Shown in pieces: positions 40,645 to 50,189 of a stretch of DNA of 64,000 nt (positions within the stretch are counted from its first letter, which is position 1; each line of letters opens with the position of its first letter). This DNA is from Muricoccus roseus. Its GTDB lineage: Bacteria; Pseudomonadota; Alphaproteobacteria; Acetobacterales; Acetobacteraceae. Below the pieces are notes generated by a model. The model did no database searches. It had not been told where the DNA came from and saw nothing but the letters and a program-made list of their open reading frames with translations. The stretch is from the NCBI RefSeq assembly GCF_900141905.1, contig NZ_FQZF01000016.1:1-64000 (forward strand), given 5' to 3'. Both the position numbers and the translations under genes were made by a program.

Positions 40645-42267
40645 TCAGGCCGCCGGCGTGGCGCCCTGGGCGACCGTGCGCTCGTCGGCGCGCGCGTCGT
40701 AGGCGAGCCCGCGCTTCAGCGCCCAGATGTTCACCAACTGGAAGAGCGGGATGAAGGCCAGGTCGTCCATGGCCATCTTCACGCCCTGCTGCAGCAGCCT
40801 CTCCCGCTCGGCATTGTCGAGGGTGGAGGTGGCGCGCTCGGTCAGCGCGTCCAGCTCCGGGTTGGAGTAGCGGCCGTTGTTGTTGGCCCCGAGGCGCTTC
40901 GCCGGGTCATAAGTCGCGGTGATGTTGACGAGGGTGTAGGAGGCCTCGCCCGTCACGCTGCCCCAACCGACCAGGCGGATGGCGAATTCCTGCCGGTTGT
41001 TGCGGACCGAGAAGGTGGTCCAGGGCAGGGCATCCACCTGGGTCTGCACGCCGATGCGCTGCCACATCTGGGCGACGGCCTGAATGGTGCGGGCGTCGTT
41101 GGGGTAGCGGTCGTTCGGGCCATGCAGCGTGAGCTTGAAGCCCTGAGGATAGCCGGCCTCGGCCAGAAGGGCCTTCGCCTGATCCGGATTGAAGGGATCG
41201 GGCTTCACCTCGGGGTTGTAGGAGTAGGTGCCCGGGGGCAGCCACTGGCCGGTCGGCGCGGCCGTGCCCTCCATCACCTGGCGGCACAGCGCCTCGCGGT
41301 TGATGGCCAGCGAGAGGGCACGGCGGACGCGCAGGTCGTTGAAGGGGTTCTTCGGCAGGGGCTGGCCGGCATTGTCGGTCACGAACGGGACGTTGCCTTC
41401 GCGCGAGCGGTCGGGGACCAGGTAGATCACGCGCACGCCCTGGATCTCGGCCAGCGTCACGCGGTTGTCGCGGCGCAGGCGGGCGAGGTCGCTGGTGGGA
41501 ACTTGGTCGATTAGGTCCACGTCGCCGGCCAGCAGGGCGGCGGTGCGGGCGCTGTCATTGCCGATGAAGCGGTAGGAGACGCGGGACCAGGGCTGCTTGG
41601 GGCCGAACCAGGCGTCGTTGCGGACCAGCTCGGTCCGGTCGCCGGGGGCGTAGGAGGCGAGCTTGTAGGGGCCGGTGCCGATGGCGGCCTTGCCCGAGTT
41701 GTAGTCCTCGGTGCTGGCGCCCTGGCCGGCATGCTTGGAGACCACGGCGACCGAGGCGAGGTCGGTCGGCAGCAGGGGAGAGGCGGCGGCGGTGTGGAAG
41801 CGGACCGTCAGGGGGTCCACCACCTCGGTGCGGCGGATGGTGCGGACGAAGCCGCCGAAGCCGCCCGGCGAGTTCGGGACATTGGGCGCGCGCTCGATGG
41901 TGAAGGCGACGTCCTCGGCGGTGAAGTCGCGGCCGTCATGCCACTTCACGCCCGGGCGAAGCTTGAACTCCCACACCGTTTCGGCGACCGGCGTCCAGCT
42001 CAGGGCGAGGCCGGGGATAAGGCGGGTCTGGGCGTCGCGCTCCACCAGCCGGTCGAAGATGTGCATCGACAGGCTGTTGTTCGGAGACGCGTTGTAGAAG
42101 TGCGGATCGAGCGAGGTGACGGAGCCGCCGATTCCGATGGTCAGCGGGCGCCCGGCCGGCGCGGGGGTGGTCTGGGCCTCGGCGACGGCAGGGGCGAGGC
42201 CGCCGGTGATCGCCGCCATGGCGGCCGGGGCCGACACGAAGAGGCGGCGGGTGATGGACGCTGTCAC
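40645..42267 (-). CDS. ABC transporter substrate-binding protein (SBP_bac_5), copy 1
   Basis: Periplasmic binding protein of the peptide/opine/nickel class, 540 residues. It has a Tat-type signal (ITRRLFVSAPAAMAA) unlike copies 2 and 3, which have Sec signals. Family stretches include GGSVTSLDPHFYNASPNN, KLRPGVKWHDGRDFTAEDV and GSEL-like LPTDLASVAVV. GTG at 42267 follows GGGAGAG by seven bases. It is transcribed away from copy 2 across a 107-base gap and probably uses the same permease. Ligand unknown; dipeptides, opines or glutathione are all possible. Confidence 0.92.
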   Translation of the reverse strand: MTASITRRLFVSAPAAMAAITGGLAPAVAEAQTTPAPAGRPLTIGIGGSVTSLDPHFYNASPNNSLSMHIFDRLVERDAQTRLIPGLALSWTPVAETVWEFKLRPGVKWHDGRDFTAEDVAFTIERAPNVPNSPGGFGGFVRTIRRTEVVDPLTVRFHTAAASPLLPTDLASVAVVSKHAGQGASTEDYNSGKAAIGTGPYKLASYAPGDRTELVRNDAWFGPKQPWSRVSYRFIGNDSARTAALLAGDVDLIDQVPTSDLARLRRDNRVTLAEIQGVRVIYLVPDRSREGNVPFVTDNAGQPLPKNPFNDLRVRRALSLAINREALCRQVMEGTAAPTGQWLPPGTYSYNPEVKPDPFNPDQAKALLAEAGYPQGFKLTLHGPNDRYPNDARTIQAVAQMWQRIGVQTQVDALPWTTFSVRNNRQEFAIRLVGWGSVTGEASYTLVNITATYDPAKRLGANNNGRYSNPELDALTERATSTLDNAERERLLQQGVKMAMDDLAFIPLFQLVNIWALKRGLAYDARADERTVAQGATPAA

Positions 42268-42374
42268 TTGAAGCTCTCCCTTTTGTAATCTCAACTTCGC
42301 GCAACCTAGCGGGAGGAGGTTCGGACTGCTAGAAGGCGGTTGGGACGGCGCCATCGGAACATCCGGGGGACTGA

Positions 42375-43952
42375 ATGAAGAAGATGAAGTCGGCGGCCGT
42401 TGCGGCCGCCTTTTCGGCATTGCTGGCGCCGGGCGCCGTCGGGGCGCAGACCCTGAATCTCGCCGTGGGGGCGCCGGTCACCTCGCTCGACCCGCATTAC
42501 CACGCGCTTTCGCCCAACTACGCCGTGGCGGACATGCTGTTCGACAGCCTGACCGCCTTCGACTCCCAGGCGCGGGTCCAGTCCCGTCTGGCCCTGAGCT
42601 GGCAGCCGGTGGCCGAGAACGTCTGGGAGTTCAAGCTCCGCCCCGGGATCAAGTTCCATAACGGGAACGACTTCACGGCCGAGGACGTGGCCTTCACCAT
42701 CGCCCGCGTGCCGACGGTCCCGAACAGCCCCTCCTCCTATGGCATCTACACCCGCGCGATCCAGCGGGTTGAGGTGGTGGACCCGCTGACGGTCCGCTTC
42801 CACACCAATGGCGCCTACCCGCTCCTGCCGGTGGACCTCGCGCAGATCCAGATGCTGGACAGCGAGACCCATGCCAACCCGCTGACCGAGGAGTTCAACT
42901 CCGGCAAGCTGGCGATCGGCACGGGTCCCTTCCGGGTGACGAGCCACCGCCAGGGCGAGCGGATCGAGTATGCGCGCAACGACGCCTATTTCGGCGACCG
43001 GCCGCACTGGCAGCGCGTGAACTACCGCATGATCACCAATGACGCGGCGCGCACGGCGGCGCTGCTCTCGGGCGATGTGGATTTCATCGACCAGGTGCCG
43101 ACCAGCGACATCGCGAAGCTGCGCGGCGACCAGCGGGTGCAGCTGAGCGAGGCGGACGGGCTGCGGCTCATCTTCCTGGCGCTGGACCATTCGCGCGAGA
43201 CCTCCTCGCCCTTCACCACCGACAATGACGGCAAGCCGCTGGAGCGCAACCCGCTACGCGACGTGCGCGTGCGGCGCGCCCTGTCCATGGCGATCGACCG
43301 GCAGGCGATCACGGACCGGGTGATGGAGGGGGCCTCCCTCCCCTCCACCCAGCTGCTGCCGCCGACCGCCTTCGGTGCCCTGCCGGACCGTCGCGTGGGG
43401 CGGGCGGATGCGGATGCGGCCAAGCGGCTTCTGGCCGAGGCGGGGTATCCGCAGGGCTTCCGCATCACGCTGCACGGGCCGAACGACCGCTACATGAACG
43501 ATGCCCGGATCATCCAGGCGATCGGGCAGATGTGGACGCGCATCGGGGTGCGCACGGCCGTGGAGGGGCAGCCCTGGGCGACCTTCGTGGCGCGCGCGGG
43601 CCGGCAGGAGCTCTCCGCCATGCTGGTGGGCTGGGGCACCTCCTCCGGCGAGCCGACCAGCCCGCTGCGGTCGCTGCTGGCGACCTACAACACGCAGCGT
43701 GGCTGGGGCGGCTCCAACCGTGGGCGCTATAGCAATCCGGCGATGGACGCGAAGCTGGATGAGGCGCTGCGCACGCTGGACGACGCCCGGCGCGAGGCGC
43801 TGCTGCGGGAGGCGACGACCCTCGCCATGGATGATGTCGGGATCATTCCCATCCACATCCAGAAGAATATCTGGGCGATGCGCCGCGGGCTGCAGCATGA
43901 GGCGCGCGCCGACGAGCTGACGCGGGCGCAGGACATCCGGCCGGCGCCGTAG
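42375..43952 (+). CDS. ABC transporter substrate-binding protein (SBP_bac_5), copy 2
   Basis: 525 residues with a Sec signal (cleavage near GAVGAQ) and the same fold as copy 1. NLAVGAPVTSLDPHYHALSP and GIKFHNGNDFTAEDVAFTIA mark the family, with AMLVGWGTSSGE in the C-terminal lobe. It is much closer to copy 3 than to copy 1, so copies 2 and 3 look like a recent tandem duplication. Ninety-one bases separate it from copy 3. Confidence 0.93.
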   Translation: MKKMKSAAVAAAFSALLAPGAVGAQTLNLAVGAPVTSLDPHYHALSPNYAVADMLFDSLTAFDSQARVQSRLALSWQPVAENVWEFKLRPGIKFHNGNDFTAEDVAFTIARVPTVPNSPSSYGIYTRAIQRVEVVDPLTVRFHTNGAYPLLPVDLAQIQMLDSETHANPLTEEFNSGKLAIGTGPFRVTSHRQGERIEYARNDAYFGDRPHWQRVNYRMITNDAARTAALLSGDVDFIDQVPTSDIAKLRGDQRVQLSEADGLRLIFLALDHSRETSSPFTTDNDGKPLERNPLRDVRVRRALSMAIDRQAITDRVMEGASLPSTQLLPPTAFGALPDRRVGRADADAAKRLLAEAGYPQGFRITLHGPNDRYMNDARIIQAIGQMWTRIGVRTAVEGQPWATFVARAGRQELSAMLVGWGTSSGEPTSPLRSLLATYNTQRGWGGSNRGRYSNPAMDAKLDEALRTLDDARREALLREATTLAMDDVGIIPIHIQKNIWAMRRGLQHEARADELTRAQDIRPAP

Positions 43953-44043
43953 TGGCGGCCGCGGGTCTTTCGCATCCGGGGCCCGGGAAGCCGGGCCCCG
44001 TCTTTCGGGACGAGATCATTCGAAACGAGGCGGGAGTGGGCTG

Positions 44044-45621
44044 ATGAGGAAGCTGGTGCTGGCTGCCACGGCGGCCGTTGCTGCGATTGTCGCCGGTCAG
44101 GTTCAGGCGCAGAGCCTGACGATGGCGGTGGGCGCGCCCATCACCTCGCTGGACCCGCATTACCACCAGCTCTCGCCCAACAACGCCGTCGCCGACATGA
44201 CCTTCGACCGGCTGGTCAACACGGACGGCAAGTCTCAGCAGATTCCGGGGCTGGCGACGGAGTGGCGGGCCATTGCCCCGACCACCTGGGAGTTCAAGCT
44301 GCGGCCGGATGTGCGCTTCCACAACGGCAATGCCTTCACGGCCGAGGATGTGGCCTTCACCATCGCCCGCCTGCCGAACGTGCCGAACAGCCCGACCTCC
44401 TTCGGCATCTATTCGCGGCCGATCGCGCGGGTGGAGATCGTGGACCCGCTGACCATCCGGTTCCACACGCACCAGCCCTATCCGTTGCTGCCGCTCGACA
44501 TGACCAATGTGCGCATCCTGGACAAGGAGACGCATGAGAACGCGACCACCGAGGATTTCAACGCCGTCCGGGCCGCGGTGGGAACGGGTCCCTTCCGCGT
44601 GGTGTCGCACCGGAATGGCGACCGGATCGAGTTCGCGCGGAACGACGCCTATTGGGGCCCCAAGCCGGCCTTCCAGCGCGTGAACTACCGCATGATCACC
44701 AATGACGCCTCCCGCACGGCGGCGCTGCTGGCGGGCGATGTGGACTTCATCGACCAGGTGCCGACGACCGACCTGGCGAATCTGCGGCGGGACTCCCGGA
44801 TCGCGCTGAGCGAGGTGGTGGGGACGCGGCTGATCTTCCTGGGCCTGGACCATCTCCGGGCCGCGAACGAGAACTCGCCTTTCGTCACCGACAATGACGG
44901 GCGGCCGCTGGGGCGGAACCCGCTGAAGGATGTGCGGGTGCGTCGGGCGCTCTCCATGGCGATCGACCGCGGGACGGTGACCGAGCGGCTGATGGAAGGG
45001 GCGGCGACGCCCGCCGGCCAGTTCCTGCCGCCGGGGGTGACCGGCCATGTCCAGGGCATCGAGGCCCCTGCCTATGATCCCGAGGGCGCGAAGCGGCTGC
45101 TGGCCGAGGCGGGCTACCCCAACGGCTTCCGGATCCAGCTGAACGGGCCGAATGACCGCTACATCAATGATGGGCGGATCATCCAGGCCGTGGGGCAGAT
45201 GTGGACCCGTATCGGGGTGCGCACGGCCGTGGAGGGGCAGACCTGGGCGGTCTTCGTCGGCCGGGCGGGCAAGGCGGAGTTCTCCTCTCATCTGATCGGG
45301 TGGGGCTCCAATCCGGACGGTTCCCACCCGCTCCGCAACATCCTGGCGACGGTGAATGCCGAGCGGGGCTGGGGCGCCTCCAACCGCGGCCGCTATTCCA
45401 ACCCGGAGGTGGACCGGCTGCTGCTGGCCTCCCTGACGGAGCTGGACGAGCCGAAGCGCCAGGGCCTGGTAGGCGATGCGCTGCGGACGGCGCTGGAGGA
45501 TGTGGCGGTCATCCCGATCCACATCCAGACGAATATCTGGGCGATGCGGCGCGGCCTGGCGCATGACGCGCGTATCGATGAAGCGACCCGGGCGCAGGAT
45601 GTGCGCCCGGCCCAGCCATGA
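44044..45621 (+). CDS. ABC transporter substrate-binding protein (SBP_bac_5), copy 3
   Basis: 525 residues, Sec signal (MRKLVLAATAAVAAIVAGQ, cleavage near VQAQ). Long blocks are identical in pattern with copy 2 (VNYRMITNDASRTAALLAGD against the same in copy 2). Differences cluster in loops that line the ligand cleft, e.g. LIGWGSNPDGSHPL here against a shorter TSSGEPTSPL. That suggests a changed ligand. It is directly followed by the permease genes, 37 bases away, and is probably the main binding protein of the operon. Confidence 0.93.
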   Translation: MRKLVLAATAAVAAIVAGQVQAQSLTMAVGAPITSLDPHYHQLSPNNAVADMTFDRLVNTDGKSQQIPGLATEWRAIAPTTWEFKLRPDVRFHNGNAFTAEDVAFTIARLPNVPNSPTSFGIYSRPIARVEIVDPLTIRFHTHQPYPLLPLDMTNVRILDKETHENATTEDFNAVRAAVGTGPFRVVSHRNGDRIEFARNDAYWGPKPAFQRVNYRMITNDASRTAALLAGDVDFIDQVPTTDLANLRRDSRIALSEVVGTRLIFLGLDHLRAANENSPFVTDNDGRPLGRNPLKDVRVRRALSMAIDRGTVTERLMEGAATPAGQFLPPGVTGHVQGIEAPAYDPEGAKRLLAEAGYPNGFRIQLNGPNDRYINDGRIIQAVGQMWTRIGVRTAVEGQTWAVFVGRAGKAEFSSHLIGWGSNPDGSHPLRNILATVNAERGWGASNRGRYSNPEVDRLLLASLTELDEPKRQGLVGDALRTALEDVAVIPIHIQTNIWAMRRGLAHDARIDEATRAQDVRPAQP

Positions 45622-45658
45622 CGGGGATGGCCGCTGCCATGCCCCAGGGGTTTGAGAG

Positions 45659-46630
45659 ATGAGCGTTTATCTTCTGCGCCGCCTGATCCAGGCGGCGCTG
45701 GTGATGTTGGCCATGTCGGTCATCGTCTTCATCGGCGTCTATGCCATCGGCGACCCGGTCGAGATCCTGATCTCGCCGGATGCGGACCAGATGGAACGCG
45801 CGCGCGCGATCGCGGCGCTGGGGCTCGATAAGCCTCTGTGGCAGCAGTATCTCTCCTTCCTCGGCAACGCGCTGCGGGGGGATCTCGGTCGGTCCTTCGT
45901 CTTCAACGAGCCGGCGCTGAAGCTGATCGGCCAGCGGGCGCCGGCGACGCTGGAACTGGCCTTCGCGGCCATGTTCCTGGCGATCCTCGTCGGCCTGCCG
46001 CTCGGCCTCTATGCCGGGCTGCGGCCGGACGGGGTGGGCGCCAAGGCCATCATGGCGGGCTCCATCCTCGGCTTCTCCCTGCCCACCTTCTGGGTCGGGC
46101 TGATGCTCATCATGGTGTTCGCCGTGCAGCTGGGCTGGCTCCCCTCCACGGGGCGCGGTGAAACGGTCGAGATCCTCGGCCTTCGCTGGTCGTTCCTGAC
46201 CATGGACGGGCTGGCGCATATGGCCATGCCGGCGCTGAACCTGGCGCTGTTCAAGATCAGCCTCGTCATCCGCCTGACCCGTGCGGGCGTGCGCGAGACC
46301 ATGCTGATGGACTTCGTGAAGTTCGCCCGGGCCAAGGGGCTTTCGCCCCGCCGGGTGATCGGGGTGCATGTGTTCAAGAACATCCTGATCCCCGTTGTGA
46401 CCGTGACGGGGCTGGAGCTGGGCTCGACCATCGCCTTCTCCGTGGTGACGGAGAGCGTGTTCGCCTGGCCGGGCATGGGCAAGCTGATCATCGACAGCAT
46501 CAACGTGCTCGACCGGCCCGTGATCGTTGCGTATCTGATGAGCATCGTCCTGATGTTCATCATCATCAACCTGGTCGTGGATCTGCTCTATTCTGTGCTC
46601 GATCCCCGCGTGCGGCTGGAGAGCAAGTGA
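45659..46630 (+). CDS. ABC transporter permease (DppB/OppB type)
   Basis: Inner-membrane permease, 323 residues, six transmembrane helices. The N-terminus is the diagnostic MSVYLLRRLIQAALVMLAMS. The EAA loop that docks the ATPases is VRETMLMDFVKFARAKGLS, and the C-terminus has VVTESVFAWPGMGKL. Its stop overlaps the next start as TGATG. Confidence 0.95.
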   Translation: MSVYLLRRLIQAALVMLAMSVIVFIGVYAIGDPVEILISPDADQMERARAIAALGLDKPLWQQYLSFLGNALRGDLGRSFVFNEPALKLIGQRAPATLELAFAAMFLAILVGLPLGLYAGLRPDGVGAKAIMAGSILGFSLPTFWVGLMLIMVFAVQLGWLPSTGRGETVEILGLRWSFLTMDGLAHMAMPALNLALFKISLVIRLTRAGVRETMLMDFVKFARAKGLSPRRVIGVHVFKNILIPVVTVTGLELGSTIAFSVVTESVFAWPGMGKLIIDSINVLDRPVIVAYLMSIVLMFIIINLVVDLLYSVLDPRVRLESK

Positions 46631-47553
46631 TGAGCGCCACCACGGCGGCCCCCGCCCCCATCCCCGCGAAGGCGCCGCGCGTCGAGACGCCGCTGCAGCG
46701 CTTCATCTCTGAATTCGCGGAGAGCAACATCGCGCTGGGCGCGCTGATCGTCTTCCTCTGCATCGTGCTGATCGCGGTCTTCGCGCCCTGGATCGCGCCG
46801 CAGAACCCCTATGACCTCGCCCAGCTGGACATTATGGACGGGCGGATGGAGCCGGGCACCGTGGGCGGTGCCGGCTTCACCTATTGGCTCGGCACGGATG
46901 ACCAGGGGCGCGACATGCTCTCGGGCATCATGTACGGGCTGCGGATCAGCCTCGTGGTGGGTGCCGGCTCGGCGATTGTCGCGGCGATCGTCGGCGCTTC
47001 CCTCGGCATGCTCGCGGCCTATGCCGGCGGGCGGACCGATACGATCATCATGCGGCTGGTCGATCTCCAGCTCTCCTTCCCGACCATCCTCTCGGCCCTG
47101 ATGATCCTTGCCTTCCTGGGCAAGGGCATCACCAACGTCGTCATCGCGCTGATCGTGGTGGAATGGGCCTATTACGCCCGCACCGTCCGCGGCACGGCGC
47201 TGGTGGAACGGCGGCGAGAGTATATCGAGGCGGCGCAGTGCCTGGCGCTGCCGACGCGTCGGATCATCTTCCGCCACCTGCTGCCGAACTGCATGCCGCC
47301 ACTGATCGTGGTGGCGACCATCCAGATCGCCCGCGCCATCGCGCTGGAGGCGACCCTGTCCTTTCTCGGCCTCGGCGTGCCGATCACGGAGCCGTCCCTC
47401 GGCCTGCTGATCGCCAATGGCTACGAGTACATGCTCTCGGGCAAGTACTGGATTTCCTTCTATCCCGGCATCGCGCTGCTGATCACGATCGTCTCGATCA
47501 ACCTGGTGGGCGACCATCTGCGCGACGTCCTCAACCCGCGACTGAAGAAGTAA
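46630..47553 (+). CDS. ABC transporter permease (DppC/OppC type)
   Basis: 307-residue partner permease: helix 1 ALGALIVFLCIVLIAVFAPW, the conserved YWLGTDDQGRDMLSGIMYG, and an EAA loop EYIEAAQCLALPTRRIIFRH, ending PSLGLLIANGYEYMLSG. ATG at 46630 overlaps the upstream stop; a GTG one codon earlier is also in frame but less likely. Heterodimer with the preceding permease. Confidence 0.95.
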   Translation: MSATTAAPAPIPAKAPRVETPLQRFISEFAESNIALGALIVFLCIVLIAVFAPWIAPQNPYDLAQLDIMDGRMEPGTVGGAGFTYWLGTDDQGRDMLSGIMYGLRISLVVGAGSAIVAAIVGASLGMLAAYAGGRTDTIIMRLVDLQLSFPTILSALMILAFLGKGITNVVIALIVVEWAYYARTVRGTALVERRREYIEAAQCLALPTRRIIFRHLLPNCMPPLIVVATIQIARAIALEATLSFLGLGVPITEPSLGLLIANGYEYMLSGKYWISFYPGIALLITIVSINLVGDHLRDVLNPRLKK

Positions 47554-47554
47554 C

Positions 47555-48565
47555 GTGGAACCGAGCATCCCCGCTTCGGCGGCGCCCCCGACCCTGCAGG
47601 TGCGCAACCTGCAGACGAGCTTCTTCACCCGCGCCGGCGAGGTGAAGGCCGTCAACGACGTCTCCTTCAATGTCGGCCGCGGCAAGGTGCTGGGGCTGGT
47701 GGGAGAGTCCGGTTCCGGCAAGACCGTGACCGGCTTCTCCATCATGCGCCTGGTGGACGAGCCCGGCCGGATCACCGGCGGGCAGATCCTGTTCGGCGGC
47801 CAGGACCTGGTGAAGGCGTCCGAGGAAGAGATGCGGCAGATCCGGGGCAACCGGGTCGCCATGATCTTCCAGGACCCGATGATGACGCTGAACCCGGTCC
47901 TGCGCATCGACACGCAGATGATCGAGACGATGCAGGCGCATCGTAAGATCAGCCATGAGGCGGCCCGCCAGCGCGCCCGCGACACGCTGGGCATGGTGGG
48001 CATCCCCTCCCCCGACGAGCGGCTGAAGGCCTATCCGCACCAGTTCTCCGGCGGCATGCGGCAGCGCGTGGCGATCGCCATCGCGCTGCTGCACGAGCCG
48101 GACCTGATCGTGGCGGACGAGCCGACCACCGCGCTGGACGTGACCATCCAGGGCCAGATCCTGGCCGAGGTGCAGAAGCTGGCGGCGACCACCGGCACCT
48201 CGATCATCTGGATCACGCATGACCTCTCGGTCGTCGCGGGCCTCGCGGACGACATCGCGGTCATGTATGCGGGCCGCATCGCCGAATACGGGTCGGTTGC
48301 GGATGTGCTGGATCATCCGCTTCATCCCTATACCAATGGGCTGCTGGGCTCGGTGCCCAGCCGCAACAAGCGGGGCGAGCCGCTGCGGCAGATTCCGGGC
48401 ATGACGCCCTCCCTGCTCAGCCTGCCTCCGGGCTGCCCGTTCCAGAACCGTTGCCCCCGGGCGGCGGATGTATGCCGCCAGGACCCGCCCATGGCCGAGA
48501 TCCTGCCCGCCCATGAGGCGCGCTGCTTCCGGCCCCATCTCGAGGAAGCGGGAGTGGCCGCATGA
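47555..48565 (+). CDS. ABC transporter ATP-binding protein (DppD/OppD type)
   Basis: 336 residues. Walker [10 protein letters not shown]-loop [10 protein letters not shown], signature [15 protein letters not shown], Walker [12 protein letters not shown]. The C-terminal oligopeptide extension has the Cys cluster [14 protein letters not shown] that binds an iron-sulfur cluster in Dpp/Opp ATPases. GTG start two bases after the permease stop. Its stop overlaps the next gene as ATGA. Confidence 0.95.
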   Translation: MEPSIPASAAPPTLQVRNLQTSFFTRAGEVKAVNDVSFNVGRGKVLGLVGESGSGKTVTGFSIMRLVDEPGRITGGQILFGGQDLVKASEEEMRQIRGNRVAMIFQDPMMTLNPVLRIDTQMIETMQAHRKISHEAARQRARDTLGMVGIPSPDERLKAYPHQFSGGMRQRVAIAIALLHEPDLIVADEPTTALDVTIQGQILAEVQKLAATTGTSIIWITHDLSVVAGLADDIAVMYAGRIAEYGSVADVLDHPLHPYTNGLLGSVPSRNKRGEPLRQIPGMTPSLLSLPPGCPFQNRCPRAADVCRQDPPMAEILPAHEARCFRPHLEEAGVAA

Positions 48566-49623
48566 GCGAGACGATGCAGGCTGCCCCGGCCCCGGTGCGG
48601 GCCGAGGGCGAGAAGATGATCGAGGTGGTGGGGGTGTCCCGCCGCTTCGCCAAGCGGCTGGACTTCGCCGGCAAGATCCTCGCCAAGCTCGGGGCCCCCA
48701 TCCGCGAGGAGGTGGTGCATGCCGTGGACAAGGTGGATCTGACCATCCGCAAGGGCGAGGTGGTCGGGTTGGTGGGCGAATCCGGCTGCGGCAAGTCCAC
48801 GCTGGGCCGCATGGTGGCGGGGATCCTGCCGCCTTCCGATGGCACCATCCTGTGGAAGGGCAAGGACCGCACGGGGCTGGGCGGCAAGGATGCGCGGGCG
48901 GCGATGCTGCAGGCGCAGATGATCTTCCAGGACCCCATGTCCTCGTTGAATCCGCGGCTGAAGGTGGCGGAGATCATCGGCGAGGCGCCGCTGGTGCATG
49001 GGCTGACCACGCGCTCCGAATTCGGGCGCTATGTGGATGAGCAGATGCGCCGCGCCGGGCTCGATCCGGTGTTCAAGGCGCGCTACCCGCACCAGTTCTC
49101 GGGCGGGCAGCGGCAGCGCATCGGCATTGCCCGCGCGCTGGCGGTGCAGCCGGAATTCCTGGTCTGCGACGAATCCGTGGCGGCGCTGGACGTCTCGATC
49201 CAGGCACAGATCCTGAACCTCTTCATGAAGCTCCGGCAGGAGCTGGATCTCACCTACCTCTTCATCTCCCATGACCTGGGCGTGGTGGAGCATCTCAGCG
49301 ACCGGGTCGTGATCATGTATCTCGGCCGGGTGGTGGAGGAGGCGCCGACGGAGGTGGTCTTCTCACGCGCGAACCACCCCTACACCCAGTCTCTCCTCGC
49401 GGCGGTGCCGCGGATCGAGGCGCGGAAGAAGGCCTTCGCGACGGTGAAGGGGGAGATCCCCTCCCCGCTCAACCCGCCCTCGGGTTGCCACTTCCATCCG
49501 CGCTGCCCGCACGCCTTCGACCGTTGCCGCGCCGAGGTGCCGGCGCTGAAGGAGGTGGCGCCGGGGCATAAGAGCCGCTGCCACCTGAACGACCTGCCGA
49601 ACCATGGCGGGATGCCCGTGTGA
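48562..49623 (+). CDS. ABC transporter ATP-binding protein (DppF/OppF type)
   Basis: 353 residues, second ATPase of the importer. Walker A GESGCGKST, Q-loop FQDPMSSLNP, signature FSGGQRQRIGIARAL, Walker B FLVCDESVAALD. C-terminal oligopeptide domain with CHFHPRCPHAFDRC. A slightly longer segment than usual lies between the first strand and Walker A (RLDFAGKILAKLGAPIREEVVHA), seen in several alphaproteobacterial relatives. Confidence 0.95.
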   Translation: MSETMQAAPAPVRAEGEKMIEVVGVSRRFAKRLDFAGKILAKLGAPIREEVVHAVDKVDLTIRKGEVVGLVGESGCGKSTLGRMVAGILPPSDGTILWKGKDRTGLGGKDARAAMLQAQMIFQDPMSSLNPRLKVAEIIGEAPLVHGLTTRSEFGRYVDEQMRRAGLDPVFKARYPHQFSGGQRQRIGIARALAVQPEFLVCDESVAALDVSIQAQILNLFMKLRQELDLTYLFISHDLGVVEHLSDRVVIMYLGRVVEEAPTEVVFSRANHPYTQSLLAAVPRIEARKKAFATVKGEIPSPLNPPSGCHFHPRCPHAFDRCRAEVPALKEVAPGHKSRCHLNDLPNHGGMPV

Positions 49624-49736
49624 TGCGGGCCGCGCTGGTGGTGCTCGCGCTGCTCGGCCTCGCGGCCTGCGAGCAGCGTGACGGGGCCCGGGGCCCCTAT
49701 GTCGGGGCAGGTGGCGGGGTGAACGTCCTGCGCTAG
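49623..49736 (+). CDS. 37-residue putative lipoprotein at operon end
   Basis: A tiny gene whose ATG overlaps the ATPase stop as TGATG. The translation begins MRAALVVLALLGLAACEQ, an ideal lipoprotein signal with lipobox LAAC at 13-16. The mature peptide would be about 22 residues, Gly-rich (GPYVGAGGGVNVLR). No homologue recognised. The overlap and the lipobox support a real gene, co-expressed with the importer. Confidence 0.55.
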   Translation: MRAALVVLALLGLAACEQRDGARGPYVGAGGGVNVLR

Positions 49737-49802
49737 GCTGCGCGCGCGAATCCCATCCCCGGCCCCTCGGCCGGGGATGGCCGCGACGCAGAGGAAGCAT
49801 CC

Positions 49803-50189
49803 GTGACCCGTTTTGCCTTCGACCATGTCCATCTCCGTAGCCCCGATCCGGATGTGACGGGGCAGTGGTTCGAGGATCATCTGGAGGCGAAGCGGGTCCG
49901 CCGGGTGGAGGGCCCGAACAGCCTTCGCGTCATCCTCGATCTCGGCGGGCTGAACCTGTTCATCGACCGCGTGCCGGCGGGCACCCCTTCCGTGCCGCCC
50001 GCGCCCTTCCTCGGCATCGAGCACCTGGCCCTGGCGGTGAAGGGCATCGACGCCCTGGTCGAGGAGCTGCGCGGCAAGGACGTTCGGATCGTGATGGAGC
50101 CGAACAACCCCAATCCCACCACGCGCATCGCCTTCATCGAAGGCCCGGAGAATGTGCGGGTGGAGTTGCTGGAGCGTAGCGCGGCCTAG
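49803..50189 (+). CDS. VOC (glyoxalase/dioxygenase fold) protein
   Basis: 128 residues forming two beta-alpha-beta3 units. The N-terminal unit starts FDHVHLRSPDPDVTGQWFED and the C-terminal unit has GIEHLALAVKGIDALVEELRG, ending ENVRVELLE. Metal ligands are a histidine in each unit (DHVHL and EHLAL) and a terminal glutamate. Possible lyase, dioxygenase or resistance protein; substrate unknown. Its TAG shares the palindrome CTAG with the stop of the convergent GNAT gene. Confidence 0.85.
   Translation: MTRFAFDHVHLRSPDPDVTGQWFEDHLEAKRVRRVEGPNSLRVILDLGGLNLFIDRVPAGTPSVPPAPFLGIEHLALAVKGIDALVEELRGKDVRIVMEPNNPNPTTRIAFIEGPENVRVELLERSAA

Noticed and set aside
50186-50189. Shared CTAG between convergent stops of the VOC and GNAT genes as a regulatory signal
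   Set aside because: CTAG is its own complement, so a tight convergent pair can share it by chance. No other element supports a role.
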